A stretch of DNA of 64,000 bases from Eucalyptus grandis. Its lineage: Eukaryota; Streptophyta; Magnoliopsida; Myrtales; Myrtaceae. Below, in pieces: positions 12,961 through 25,105 of the stretch. The DNA is taken from positions 15,456,559 to 15,520,558 of the forward strand of contig NC_052614.1 in the NCBI RefSeq assembly GCF_016545825.1, in the 5' to 3' direction. A program made the position numbers and the translations under genes. Position 1 is the first letter of the stretch, and each line of letters opens with the position of its first letter. Under the pieces are notes generated by a model. That model saw only the letters and a list, made by a program, of their open reading frames with translations. It was not told the DNA's origin and ran no database searches.

Positions 12961-13480
12961 AATCCTAAACTTATTATACGGCAATCAATTTAGTCATAAA
13001 CTTTTTAATTTTGCCAGTTAAATCTTAAACATTTTAATGATTTGTCAATATAGTCCTTCCAACTAATTTTTAATGAAAATAACTAATGTGGATGTGGCGG
13101 TTGTGCAATGTAGGAAGACTCTCATCCACGTTAGTGATTTCTAACTAAAATTACTTAAAGGCCTATATTAACAGATAGTCAAAAAATTTAGAAATAAGTT
13201 AGCAAAATTGAAAATTTTAGAATTGAATTAATTGTCATCGTTCAAGACTTTTTTAGCAGTTATCCTTATATATACACATTGTAAATTTTTTTAGGAGGCA
13301 AGCGCTCCATGATATTTATCTTTGAGAGAAAACTAGCGTCCACGTTAACTATCTTTGACCAAAATTGCTGGATAGACTGCATTCACAAATTGTTAAAAAA
13401 TTTAGGATTAAATTAACAAAACTAAAGAGTTTAGGACTGAATTGGCAGTCATACAACAAATTTAAGACTTGATGGACAAT
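12953..13480. mobile_element. MITE-like inverted repeat
   Basis: 'ggcaatcaatttagtcataa' with 'aattttgccagttaaatc' on the left is roughly the inverse of 'ttagcaaaattgaaaatttt' with 'gaattgaattaattgtcatc' on the right (about 13,200-13,240). A further copy of the right arm is at 13,395-13,480. A 'tatatacacat(c/t)gtaa' segment recurs at 13,270 and 13,494. No coding potential. Confidence 0.5.
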
Positions 13481-13799
13481 TTCTTTTTGTATATATACAC
13501 ATCGTAATTTTTATAGAAGGTTCCACGATGTTTACCCTTGAGTGTTATTTTTAGAGGAAATTTGATGTCTATGTATTTGTAATCAATGCGTCAAAAATAA
13601 AACTGTTAACCTTTTTCATATCTAAACGTTCGTCCAAGTATCTATCCTAAGCAGGCAAGTAAACCATTCGTGGTCGAGAGCTCAAACTATTAAAAATGGG
13701 GTTCCTTTATATATAATAATAAAGACATTGTTCAATATTTCTAGACATTCTCTCTTCCATGTAATTTGAATTTTACATACAAACATCGGATGTGAGCGT

Positions 13800-15200
13800 C
13801 ATCACATTTGATAGGTCACTAATCGAGTAGGAATGTTATGATGAGTAAGAAAAGAGCATGTTAGGAAGATCCCCTATGTTGTTTTAAATATGACATAATT
13901 ATAGACTATTAATGTATGAATAGGTTGAGCCAAACTAGTTGATAGATGCATAAGCCATTATGCTGATGGTGTCCAAAATAGATGAATTAATATGAAGGTG
14001 ATTGTCTCGATTAAGGGTGAATAAGTTATTGGGCACCAAGGTTTCTATAAGTTGAATGGACCTGATAGAAAGTGAAAAAGCCTAGAACTAGAAGTTCGGT
14101 AAAATTTAGATGAATCTGAGTTGAAGGTGAAGATGGATAAAATTAGAATTCCAGGGAAGCTTCAAAGGACCATGAAAAGGGGAAAGGCGGGATAAAACCA
14201 TGATTTTTAATATGCTTAGAAAGACTGAAAGATTGAAGATCAAAAGTCAATTTCTAACAAATTGCGTGGATAGACTCGCTTGAACACTAGCAAAGAGTGG
14301 CTCCCTCTATCGGACGAGGTGGAAAACGTGTAACATGCTTTTTCTGCTTTAATAAGAAGCCTAGATATTGTAATGATGATATAAGGAATATTTTTTCATC
14401 ATCGGATTCTAAAGTGTATAGTCAAAAGACGACTAGAAGCTGGACAGATTTTGAATAAAGGGTGAGCAAATCAAGAAGAACGGGATGTTCGTTAGGACTT
14501 AGAGGGACTATAATAAGGTGAACAGCTGAATGACGCCTACGGCAAAAAAAAAAAAAAACCAATGGATAGTCGTCCGTAAGTCAATTACCAACGATCACCT
14601 CGGAAAAACTCACTAGACTGCTGATGAAGGGAGCTCCCTGTATCAATTGTAAAGAAAATGCTTACCACTAGGAGAAGAGGAGGTAGTTGCATTCAAATTC
14701 GTGTCTAATAGCTAGTTGCAAGCTCTGGAATTCACAGTGGAGGACCAGTGTTGAGTCATAACAATTTTACTATATATGAACATGATAGATTTCGGATAAA
14801 AGCAGAATGATTGTTTTGGAAAATTGTCACCGTCAGAGCAGCAAAAAAACGTTCTGTTGCTACTAATAGTGAAACCAATGGATACATAAGGGGTTTGAAT
14901 TTCAAAGGTCATTTGAGGTCATATGACTATAAATTCAATCCAAAGGAAGCAGTAGAGTTGGAAGGAAATGGACAAAATTGGTCTATTGTTTTGAGTGTTC
15001 ATCTTTGTTCTGTTCTTGTTAGTAGAAGCTGTGTATTTCTAATTAAATTCCCCTTGAGGTTGCTTTTATCTTTAATGTATTATAAGAGAAGTGTACAGGT
15101 GTAAAAGTAATCTTGTGTATTGATAGTTGGATCCATCATCTCCAAGTTGAAACTGCACTTGCTACTTTTTACCTTCTCTTGAGATTACTAATGGATTCTA
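13800..15200. other. Unclassified intergenic stretch with remnants of an element
   Basis: There is no counterpart at the corresponding place in the second duplicated block, so this is probably an insertion. A 97-codon plus frame (14,811-15,104) has no recognisable domain. A-rich runs and long stretches without homology to the rest of the window suggest an old retroelement, but I see no diagnostic motif. Confidence 0.3.
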
Positions 15201-15539
15201 GCTTTTTATTGGTGGCTATTAGTTTGAGAAAGTGAATGTAGACTTGGCTAAAAACCGAACCATGATATATTTGCTTGCAATGTCTTCTAACATTTTACTA
15301 TTAGCATCATTTGTTTGATAGAAACATTTGCATCTCACTATATCAATTTGTTTTTGCATCTATCAAAGTATAACTTGTTATATTCAGCAAAAAGTGGTTA
15401 AAGTTTTTAATCAACTTATTCAACCCCTATAGGTTATTTCGTGAGCCTCAAGAGATAATGCGTGTTGAGATTTGAATTTTACTCAAAAAGCTTAGAACCT
15501 TAAATTTTTATGGGGAAAAAAAGCCAATAAATGTTGAGA

Positions 15540-15730
15540 TTGATAGGTCTTGTTCAACTCAAGAATTGGACCGAACTAGCCTACACCAACCGTTTGGTTC
15601 CCGGTTCCAATCGACCGTTTGATTGCTGGTTCCAAGGTCGGAATTATTGGTTCAACACGCGTACACTGGTTCAATTTGTCAAGTACCCCAATTGAATCAA
15701 TTTGTAAGCCTTTTTAAGAATAAGTACTTT
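15540..15730. repeat. 'ggttcc(a/g)gttcc' dispersed repeat
   Basis: Repeated words 'accgtttggttcccggttcc', 'gattgctggttcc' and 'ggttcaa'. The same family occurs at 19,190-19,870, at 27,975-28,440, and in diverged form at 49,740-49,870 and 55,090-56,350. The 15.5 and 28.0 kb members sit at equivalent places of the two duplicated blocks and so predate the duplication. Confidence 0.55.
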
Positions 15731-15839
15731 TGCACCCACGAAAATTGAACCTGGTTTTCAACATGAACAAACAACAATAAAATCGCTTGACCAATGGATG
15801 TTTTTATAATGAAGTTGTACAAGTTTTATGCTTTATTGA

Positions 15840-16930
15840 TGGACCGCTTCCCAAGAACTGGAGGTCACAGCCAACCCATTTTAATACCGGGCACACTTGA
15901 TAAATGTGCTTAGAATATTCGTTTACAAAGCTATATTCGGGAACCGATCCGTTTTAAAATCAACCATCCTTAAAAATGTGACTGGGAATATTCGCTTACG
16001 AAGCTATATCAAAGCGGCGGCCATGAATCCAAGTCAATTTTCTTTCCCCTCTGTGCAAGCAATGATTGTCGGGAGACCACGTGCAATTGCGTAGCACCCT
16101 CCTTGCATCTAACTTTATTAGGTTTTTGAGTCCCATTGTGTAATACCGAATTGGGCTATGAGATTTTGACACGTCAGAAAGCAAAAGGATAAAGAAGGGA
16201 AAGCAATGCAAGCTCTCAATTTATGGAAAATTACTTTTGAAGCAACGTAATTGAAAGATTCCCAAAAATTGTACATATCTAAAACCAAAATGACTCTTAA
16301 GTATAGAGTCTATTATCATAGCAAGGTGGGGTTCATATTTCTGGAAACAGAGAAAACTAAGATTGGCCACGATGATTACAATGTCTGTGTAATATCCTGG
16401 CCCCATGAGCGTACAAAAACATTTTCAGATATTTTTGAGAAAATTGATAGAAAAATCTATCTTATTTGGTACTTGGTTACAATCATAATTATAATTGTAG
16501 GTAAGCATGTACTTAATATCTATGCATGTTCCTTATCTCTAAAATGTACCAAAAATGGGTATGAAAGCAAGAAACGGGTAGTGAATTACCCTCGGAAGTC
16601 ATGCAATACAAATGGAAGACCATAACATGTAAAAGGAATACAAATCCAAGAATAAATAATGGATTGGAGGGAACAATCTCTGTCTTTACGTAAAATAAGA
16701 ATCTCGCGTGAACATTGATAAAGTCCCAAACGCGCTTTGCTCAGAAATAAATTCTCAGTTATTTGTAGATAGAAATTCACCAAATCATTTCACGTTATGT
16801 CTTTGTTGTTTCGAGGCAACTGAGCACAACATGACCACAATGTTCCAACAATCGGCAGATCAATACGTGAATGTAATGAAATACCATTTTCAATACACTG
16901 CTGCTTATGACAGAAAGTAAAGATGAATGG
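15840..16930. repeat. Best-conserved island of the duplicated block
   Basis: Pairs with about 28,440-29,960. Shared sequence includes 'gagaccacgtgcaattgc', the 'tgggtatgaaagcaagaaac' stretch and 'atcaatacgtgaatgtaatg'. One plus-strand frame is shared over its final part (16,750-16,905; see findings). No domain was recognised. The rest up to 17,600 is AT-rich and unremarkable. Confidence 0.6.
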
Positions 16931-17608
16931 AGAGGGAGAACTTTTGTATAATAATGTGTTGTGAACAATTACAATGATCCACTTATAGTGTAAGAATAAG
17001 TAGGAAATAATATACAAAGAATCGTAATTTCCTATTAACTAAGGCAATTACAAATCTACTGAATCAATCAGAATCGGCGCCACAGTCAGAATCTTCATTG
17101 TATCTTCAACAGCTTAATCTTCCTATTGTGTATATAGTGCACAAATGCATGCAGATATTGTGAAGAATCTCAATGCAAAAGAATAGGTCATTCATTGGTC
17201 ATAGTTTAACACCTGATGTTCATGCGGTCTTTGGTCCATTAATTATTAAGTGTAAAGGTGCATATGTGAGTTGTGTTTTTAAAGAAAAAAAAGTCACAAA
17301 TCAGAAAATTGATGTGAAACCCATAATTCATTGGTTTAGGCTTTTAAATAAATGTAAGTCAAATTTGATATATTAATAAACTCGAACTTGAGCTCCCTCT
17401 TAGCGATTCCATGGGTAAAGGGAATGGACTTCTGCTGTGCACAACCAACTGGTTGGTTGGTAGAGGATTCCCAAAGGTACATAGATGTTTAGTGAATATC
17501 TCAAGAATGATCTAACTGACACAGTTTAGTACAGAGAAAGAAATCAATGATGAAGGTGAGTATTGGATATTGAAGTTGAAATATTTTGGTGCAAAAGGAT
17601 ATCTAAAT

Positions 17609-17611
<3 letters not shown>

Positions 17612-17706
<95 letters not shown>
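17612..17706. repeat. (GA)n microsatellite
   Basis: A perfect dinucleotide GA repeat of about 47 units. The translated Leu-Ser run opposite it is an artefact. Confidence 0.98.
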
Positions 17707-17707
<1 letters not shown>

Positions 17708-18589
17708 ATAGCTCACACATAAGGATGCATTATTAAGATGTACATGCGAGTTGTAATAGAAAAAACCACAAATCGGAAAATTAATGTATTGATAGATTGG
17801 CACTTGGACTCTCTCTTGACGATTTTTGTAAATGAAGGTATCAGATTTTTGCTGTTCGCTCCTAATATGGAGTCCTCCCAAAACACACTGATAATTTAAG
17901 ACGAAAGAGGTTAATTTGGACCGATGATTGGAAAATGGAAGTGGTCACAGATTGGGACGGTGTGGGCCGGACACTGACCCTATGTGAATCTCACTGCCGT
18001 GACACCGGACAACGATTGGCCATCGTCGATGGAATTTTAGACATCCACCTTGGGTATTTAAAATCGAGGAGAGGCACAGCATCGCTTTCGGAAGTAACCT
18101 AACATAAAAATATTAAGGCGAGGAGATGGATAGCGTCATTTGGGTCAGTGCTCTTGGACGTCCCTACCCTCTAGAGAGAATGACGGATTGTTGACGCGCA
18201 ACTAGAGTTGCGGTGGCAGACTTATTAAGATATGGTACTAAATATTCACGAACCTAAATCAAACATTTTATGATCATTTGGGCCATTACCCTAACAACAT
18301 TCAACTAGGGCAAACGATATCGATTGAAAGGCCGAGCGAGTTGCCCACCGTCGACACCTCTCGCAGAGTGAGGGAGGGCACAGAAGTACAAATTTATGCA
18401 CTTTTATTCTGGAATCGGTTGTGTATACGGAGTCAAGCTATTTTCCCTTTAAACAGTTTTCAATGCAAGTCCAAAAGGGCTGCCCAACATAGAACGTTAT
18501 TTTTAATTATTTGAATACATAAGTTGTCTTGGAGCCCTACAGTCATTTTCATCTCAGGTTACTATATAATTCTCTGATAATAAAATTTA

Positions 18590-18965
18590 TGGATAATGAC
18601 ATAAATGGTTCCTAAACTTTTAATGTGTTCAATGCAGTCCCCAAACTTTAATCAATAGACAATATAATCCCTAAACTTTTAATTTGTTTGATATGATTCA
18701 TAAACTTTTGTACATGAAAATGTTCAATATTATGTTTCCATTAATTTAAGTTCAAGAACAATATTAAATATTTTCATCTTGTTCAGAGGATAAATCAAAC
18801 ATGTAGTAAAAGTTTATAAATTATATTGAACAAATTAAAAGTTCAAGGATTACCTTATACATTAAAATATAGTTCATGGATCATATTGAACAAATTAAAA
18901 ATTTATGGATCACATTACATATTTAACCAAAGTTCAATGATCATTTATATTATTTTTTCAAAAAT
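18590..18965. mobile_element. MITE-like inverted repeat
   Basis: The left half repeats 'cctaaacttttaat(g/t)tgttc' and 'aaacttt'. The right half carries the inverse 'gaacaaattaaaagttcaagg' and 'gaacaaattaaaaatttatgg'. This fits an inverted-repeat element of about 375 bp. The 90-codon frame through it is incidental. Confidence 0.5.
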
Positions 18966-19189
18966 TTATTGCTCGATAAATAAAAAATACGTTGCCTTGG
19001 GCATCATGCGACCCTGCATGCCACGCTCTGGACAGACATCAAAAGTCAATTATCGTGACCTAATAGTATGGTTAAGTGTCAACTCTCTGCAGAGATAAGT
19101 CAAACTCTTATTTTTTCCACAATTTTTATTTTTTGAAGCCATCAAAGTTGGCCATTTAATTCTTTCGTGGTCAATGACCTCAATTTGCT

Positions 19190-19870
19190 CGTACGAGTTA
19201 ACATAGCAATGAGCAGCGGAACTGCCCAAATCAAAAATCGCCTGGACCGAATCAAACCGGTCAATTCTGGGTGGTTCCCCAAAGAGGGTAGTTTGATTTC
19301 CTATTCCTATTCTTAGAACCGGTGATCATTCAGTCTGATTCCAATTCTAAGATGGGAACCGAATCGACTGAATTGGACCAGTTGATTATATATAGAATAA
19401 ATATTTTAAAATTTCTTAAAAATAAACCCTAAATTGGAACTGTAATCGACGTGGACGTGGATGGAAATGGGATCCGCAAGTCCAGTCCTACGCATTCTGC
19501 ACCACCAAAAATCAATAAATAAAGGAGAGAGAAAAGAACAAAGCTTGAAAAAACTGAAACGCAAGTTCAATCCCACTCGCTCTTCTTCTTTTTCCCGATC
19601 GTATCTCCATTCTAGAGTGTCCTGGAGCTTTTGTTTTTTTTTTTCGTCTGAGTTTGGCTGCTGCAACTCCTGCCTACTGCATATGAACTAATATTATTTT
19701 TGGCCTGAAATAGCAAACTTACCGGTTTCATTGGATCAAACCACACCGGACCAAATCAGTCGGTCCGGTTCCCAGTCCCAAAATGTGGAACCGGTCCTCC
19801 TAGTCCGGCCTCAGAATTGGATCAGATTGGGAACTAATCAGTCCTAATTTAACATGAACTTTTATTTCAA
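19190..19870. repeat. Two 'accggttcc' repeat blocks flanking a pyrimidine-rich insert
   Basis: Repeat blocks at 19,190-19,420 and 19,715-19,870 ('gtcggtccggttcccagtcc', 'ggaaccggtcctcctagtcc') surround a 19,430-19,700 segment that resembles a 5'-UTR-like sequence. This could be an element that captured foreign sequence, or an insertion into the repeat. No gene is supported. Confidence 0.4.
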
Positions 19871-20239
19871 TATAGTTGGAAAATTTATAGGCGGAGCTTA
19901 TATTGGTAATTCACAGAAATTGAATAAAAATTTAATCAGGCCTTAGGAATTGGATGTATATGAGAATTATTAGATCGTCATGCCCTAAAATATACGGTCA
20001 GCACACATAAGCAGAAGAATTGCGTATAAAAGTAATGTTATCAAGTTTCGTCTCGTGTGTGTTGTGAGTTTGCTTGATATGGATAAAAACTTACAAGAGA
20101 CACAAAAAGTATTGAAAACCATTATCCAAGAGAGTTAAGGATGTGAGAAAACTTCTTTCTTGTGACTGATTCTTACTGGGTTCGCGTTTGATCAGTGATC
20201 GGAAACACTTATTTGTGAGTGTGATTGAGAAAATTTATT

Positions 20240-20780
20240 ACCATCTTTGTCGATCATAGTACAATCCTCTCGTCGATCTCTCCTCTTGGCATACGCACAC
20301 CATCAAACCGCGTAATTCCAATGCATTTGTTAAAGGAAGCAAAGAATGCACATTGGAGTAAGCAGTCATGTTCAGGACAAAATGAATCACAGAAGTCTGA
20401 TGATTGTTACATATAGACAGGAACATTGAAATCACTATGTAGGAAGGCACTCTTAACATATAATTGGCAAAATTTCCTATTCTAAACAGTAGCAATAGAT
20501 AGGACAATGCAAATCGTGGCTTGTTTGACTATCAAGCTAAAAGTTTCTGCGAAGTCAACGCCCTCCTTTAGACGAAATCATATTGCAACAAGTCAAGCTT
20601 TCAATCAATCAAGTGAACCATCTACATAGAGATTTTCCTTGTACACTCATTTACATCCAATCACATTTATTGAGGGATGACAGTAAATAAGTTCCCATGT
20701 TTTGTTGATTGCTAGAGCATCCAAATCATTAAGCATAGCAGCGGTCCAGAGAGGGTGTTTTAAGGCTCAATGGATAGTGC
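20240..20780 (-). pseudogene. Ty1/copia reverse transcriptase remnant
   Basis: Minus-strand conceptual translation across stops gives 'HPLWTAAMLNDLDALAINKT', then 'WELI', 'GVDFAETFSLIVKQATI' and 'VKSAFLHSDFNVPVYM'. These match the copia reverse-transcriptase boxes (plxW..AM..E..aL..n.TW; GvDy.eTF.pV.K; nAFLhGdl.e.vYM). Multiple stops make it dead. The catalytic YxDD region is not reached before the remnant ends near 20.24 kb. Confidence 0.88.
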
Positions 20781-21079
20781 ATGGCTCAACTGGGATAGAT
20801 GATATTGCTATATTCGTCATACCATGAACGCGTAACCATGGAATGCACTGAGGATATCGAAGTTTCATATCAAGACCGAACTAAAGATTCACTCTCCGCT
20901 AGTTGTGGCACATGACTAGATAGATCAGCAGATGAAGCCTTTAAGGCTGGTTCTATTTCTGCAAACAAATGTGCATGTTCGCTTCGAGAGTCAAGATCCA
21001 TTGGTGAACAACCATTTTGACAAAATTTTGGACTAAGTCAATGATCACTAGAAACTTTTGTTTGTGAAGGACTTAAAAG

Positions 21080-21480
21080 TCAAATTCCATTACAACAGCT
21101 CCCTCTCAATCGTAGCAATAACCTGAGAAGAAAAGGCAAAAGTAAATAATGCTCATAAAAAACAACATGTCGAGATATATAAATATGACTAGCAAACTGA
21201 TGAAAACAAGGATATCCTTTGTACCTTTCATTATACCACAAAAATACACACGATAAAGAGCATTTGTCAAATCTGTTCATCGTGTAATTTTGTATATATG
21301 GATAACAATGAGAGCTGAACATTCAAAGTAATATGTAATTAGGGTCCTTCTTGAACATGACTGAGTTTGGACTTCGCTTGCCTAGACCAATTGAAGGAAG
21401 TTGATTTATCAAATAATTCATTGTTGTAAATGTTTCCACCCAATAGTTGAGTGAAGGCAACGTGATTGCATTGATCTGAA
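21080..21480 (-). pseudogene. Ty1/copia integrase C-terminal remnant
   Basis: It contains 'CYPYIQNYTMNRFDKCSLSC', 'VFLWYNERYKGYPC' and 'HIYISRHVVFYEHYLLLPF', the copia post-integrase region. Upstream on the minus strand, 'LINQLPSIGLGKRSPNSVMF' carries the 'NrLP..l..kSP' box in a shifted frame. Together with the RT remnant this is one minus-strand copia element, lacking recognisable gag and LTRs. It is a different insertion from the 9.4-12.2 kb one, because the shared integrase tail differs in sequence. Confidence 0.87.
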
Positions 21481-21881
21481 GCTTATACATACCGAGGATT
21501 TTACAACTTAATCGACATGGAAATTAACAAGGTTTGGGTCTTGAATTTACCATGATTAATGGAAAATGCCGAGTAAACAAGATTTCGACAAGATGTTGAA
21601 TTTACCACAAATAAGCACAAATAAGAAAAGATATATTTTTCAACAAGAAAAGATCAGTGTGCCCTTGTGTGGCTTTGATACCATAAAGAAAAAAACAAAT
21701 AATCGAGTCAATGAAGCACTTTTCATTGATATTGTTTTCTTTGTAATCACACACGCGCGAAGAAGAAAATACTTTAACATGGTTTAGTCGACCAAGGAGA
21801 AGACTCTTGGAAGGCTTCATCCACGATGGGAAATCCCCAATCCTGCATCTCTCCTTGGGGGATTTCATTATCTTTAAATAA

Positions 21882-22795
21882 GGGTCCGTTAGTTTAGTAG
21901 AAAATAGGCCATTTCCGGAAAATATCTTCTCATAAGTCATTTTCCAGGAAAATGATAATATTTTCTGATGTTCGGCTAAAACCTAAAAATGTTTTGGAAA
22001 ATATTTTCCGGTGTTCGGTAAGGAAAATATTTTCTAAGACTTCACCACTTAAGCATGCATCACTTACCGACCTATAAATCCATTAAATATGAACTTGCAT
22101 TTAAATCCAAGCAAACTTACTTCATATCTTTGTTCCCTCATTGCCGTCAAACGCTCATCTACTCTAAAAATATTCGTATGGATTTTAAAAATAAGTAAAA
22201 GAGAAAATAAGCAAAACATGTACAGCCTTCATGAGAATCTTCAAGTTGAGTGGCCTGTTCTCTCCCTACATCTTTTGTGTTCTAATAAATAAAAGAAAAA
22301 AGAAGCAAAGCATATAGAGCCTTTTGCTTGAGCAATGTACAACTGCAAGGTAGAATAAACAAAGAAAAGGAAAAGCAAGAGTGCATAATGCAAGCTTGAG
22401 ATCGACGAGCTCGAGATTCACCTAGCAACGGCCGATGACTAGCCAAGAAAAAAAGAAGATGAGAAACAAAGAAAAGAAAAAAGAAAAAGAAAAAGGAAAT
22501 TAAAAATAATTTGAATTTAAAAAGAAAAAGAAAATTAAAAAATAATTCTAACAAAAAAAAAAAAAGAAAAAGAAATGGGAGGATGAAGTGAGGATTTGTA
22601 GAGGTGTGAAATAAAAGATCAAGTGAGAAAAATATTTCACTTTTCAAAAGTGGAAAACATTTTCCCTTAATTTAGAACACTATTTTCTTTCATGGAAAAT
22701 ATTTTATCCAAAAAATTCATTTTCCATTAAAATAACGTCGGAAAATTCAGAAAACATTTTTCTGAAAATTATTTTCCACGAAACGAATGGAGCCC
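21882..22795. mobile_element. TIR element rich in 'ggaaaat', non-autonomous
   Basis: The left end 'gggtccgttagtttagtaga' leads into 'aaat..ccggaaaat'. It is inverted relative to the right end, whose complement starts 'gggctccattcgtttcgtgg' and leads into 'aaaat'. The subterminal regions on both sides are dense in 'ggaaaatattttcc'-type words. The centre is purine-rich on the plus strand (22,290-22,640). The target duplication is not clear. The long Phe/Leu frame on the minus strand is a purine-tract artefact. Confidence 0.65.
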
Positions 22796-24629
22796 AAGAT
22801 AGAATATATCTTTGAATAACATGAATATCTACCAAAGGCAGATACAATTCTTATTTCCTGTTTATATGTATAAATCTCCTTCTAAATTTGGCCTCTGCTA
22901 ACTAGCCACCCTTATCTTATCAATAGATATGTTGTATAGTAGAACTAGAGATAGCACTACCTCAATATGGTGGAAGTTAAAGGTCGAAGATAAAAATTTG
23001 ATCTACATGAAAATTAAATAAAAAATCAAAAAAGATTTATAAATGATCAATTCGTAGATATTATGTTTGATATGTTATCTTTAAGCTAATTTATAGAAGA
23101 TTTGGCACTGCAACCATTTGGACTTTTTGCTTTTAATTTATTACATCAATATTTATGGTTTATTTCTCGCCCAAATCATTCGGGTGTTGTTCGTGCTTCC
23201 ACGTCAGTAATAGCACTCAGGTTTCTCTTGACTTAAATATTCGATCTGAGTGACTAAATGAGTATAAAATTCGATGACTAACATCATTAACTGAGTATAA
23301 CCAGTCGTACCAATTCTTAGTGGATCCTCATGCTAATTATAAACAAATATCAATGTCTACCACTTGTTAATCCCCTTTTTCACAGGCATGTTTTTTTTTT
23401 TTTTTGGTCAGTTTTCACAGGCATGTTTAGTGTCAACAACTCGTGGAACTTTGGTGTGGTGGGAAAACAGAGGTGCAAATTGCAAATCAACATCAGCAAA
23501 TATCAAGAGATCAGTTCAGCATCGAAACCTAACTTCGCCAACAGGCGTCTCTAGTCGTTCGCTATTTTATAATTCTTGTGCGATATTTATCAAACGAAAA
23601 TTGAAGGTAGATTAGACACTGCACACACAGATATTTGTCAGTTTTATTTGCGCAGGACACATGATGACCATGCAACCAGAAAAACCATATGAATTATTCT
23701 TTTGAAAAAGAAAACAAGCCCTTAGGAAAAAGAAAAGGGTCTATCATTTGATCCACCTACCATGAGTTTCACATTTTTATTTTAGTCGTCCCCCCCGCCC
23801 CCCTTTTTCTTTCTTCATATATCAGTATACCTCACAATTCTAGGTTTTTCCAGGTGATGATTGCTGAATAATTTATAGTGGTCTTTCCTAGAAGCTCTCC
23901 AATGTGATTGGCTTTAAATTCATATAGCTGCTAATCAGGAAAAATGGCCACAAAAAAAAAAAAAAAAAAAAAAAAACGTCATTTTTTATACAATGACCAC
24001 TTGTACATCTACATTTTTATGCAAGTACCATTTATAATCCTCTAAACAAAACCGCACATTGAAAATATCAAATCGTCTCTCGTTGCAAACTTATTTTAGC
24101 ATCTTGCTTATGGTGATTTGTTTATAGTTGGTTTCAAGTGTTCTGGGTGGGTGTGAGAATTTAGGATTTGAGAATGGATTTTTTTTTTTTTTTTTGAAAT
24201 GGCACTTTCGTGAATATCAGAATAAGAATAATTGATTGTGAAAGTGCAAAATAATCTATAAAGGTAAAACTCAGGTGTGTATTTGTTATTTTCAAAAGTA
24301 GAGATGTCTAATTGGTCATTGAATGAAAGGCAAAGTAAGTTTGTACATAACGCAATCAAATGTGTAGCTATAATGAATCTAATTTGAACTTAGATTAAAG
24401 TATTCAAGTCCATGTAGAGTAAAACATTAATTGACAATGAAAAGGAAAATAAGTTTTGATCAAGTAAGTACGAGATATGGGAAAATGAGGAAACAAATGT
24501 ATTCTAAACAAGTTATTCAAGAAATACAATTCACATAATAACCATGTAAAAATAATAATTAAAATAAATAGGAAGATACCACCCAAAAAAAAAAAAAAAA
24601 TACTCCTATATTATGCCCACTATAACACA

Positions 24630-25105
24630 AATATCTTGAACATTTTTTTTTGTCACTGAATACACTTGTAACGAATTTATCTCAAACTAATTTTAAGCAC
24701 CAAAAATCCCCAACCGATAAATCTGTGACAAATTTATTTTTCATTAGTTTCTGTTAAATCTTAACGTTAAATTGCTGAGTTAGACGATACGTGGCAGTTG
24801 ATAGAGTTTTACCTTTCATTTGTTGTAAGTATATTAAATTGTCGTTTTTAGTGAAATTAATCTAATTTAATATAAACTAACGTAGGATAAATTTATCACA
24901 AATGTACTAATTTTAAGTTTTTAATAATGAAAAAAAATAGTTTGAGATAAATTTATTACATATGTATCACTTTGAGATTTTTATAGTTAAAAAATTAGTT
25001 TAGAGTAAATTTGTCATAGGGTTTTTTGTGATTAAAAATTATTTTAAAGTATTTTGTCACAAATGTATTAATGTGGAATTTTTGTGGTATTAATTTTTTT
25101 TTTTA
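24630..25105. repeat. Dispersed 'caaatgtatcaa' repeat, member 2
   Basis: Repeated 'gataaatttatcacaaatgt' and 'aaatttgtcata', with interspersed 'tttaagttttt' or 'tttgagatttttatag' words. It is equivalent in position to 3,865-4,170 in copy 1 but longer, so it may combine two insertions. Confidence 0.5.

Larger units (their letters stand above)
1..18560. repeat. Diverged segmental duplication, copy 1
   Basis: This block shares ordered islands of similarity with 23,190-30,560. Examples are the run starting 'agcactcaggtttctc' (about 80 and 23,211), the 'ctagaagctctcc' island (about 2,540 and 23,888), the 'gatcgcc' island (about 3,435 and 25,140), the 'attaagcaaag' island (12,467 and 26,617), 15.9-16.9 kb with 28.5-30.0 kb, and the 'gaccgatga' island (17,919 and 30,258). 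The order is kept and the spacing is altered by insertions, so this is a large old tandem duplication. I recognise no intact gene in it. Stretches not listed separately are AT-rich intergenic DNA in which I see nothing definable. Confidence 0.75.

Noticed and set aside
14811..15104. 97-codon plus-strand frame in 13.8-15.2 kb
   Set aside because: No domain, no conserved counterpart in the second block, no promoter or splice context. It is probably an incidental frame in old element sequence.
17603..17881. Leu-Ser repeat frame
   Set aside because: Direct translation of the (GA)n microsatellite.
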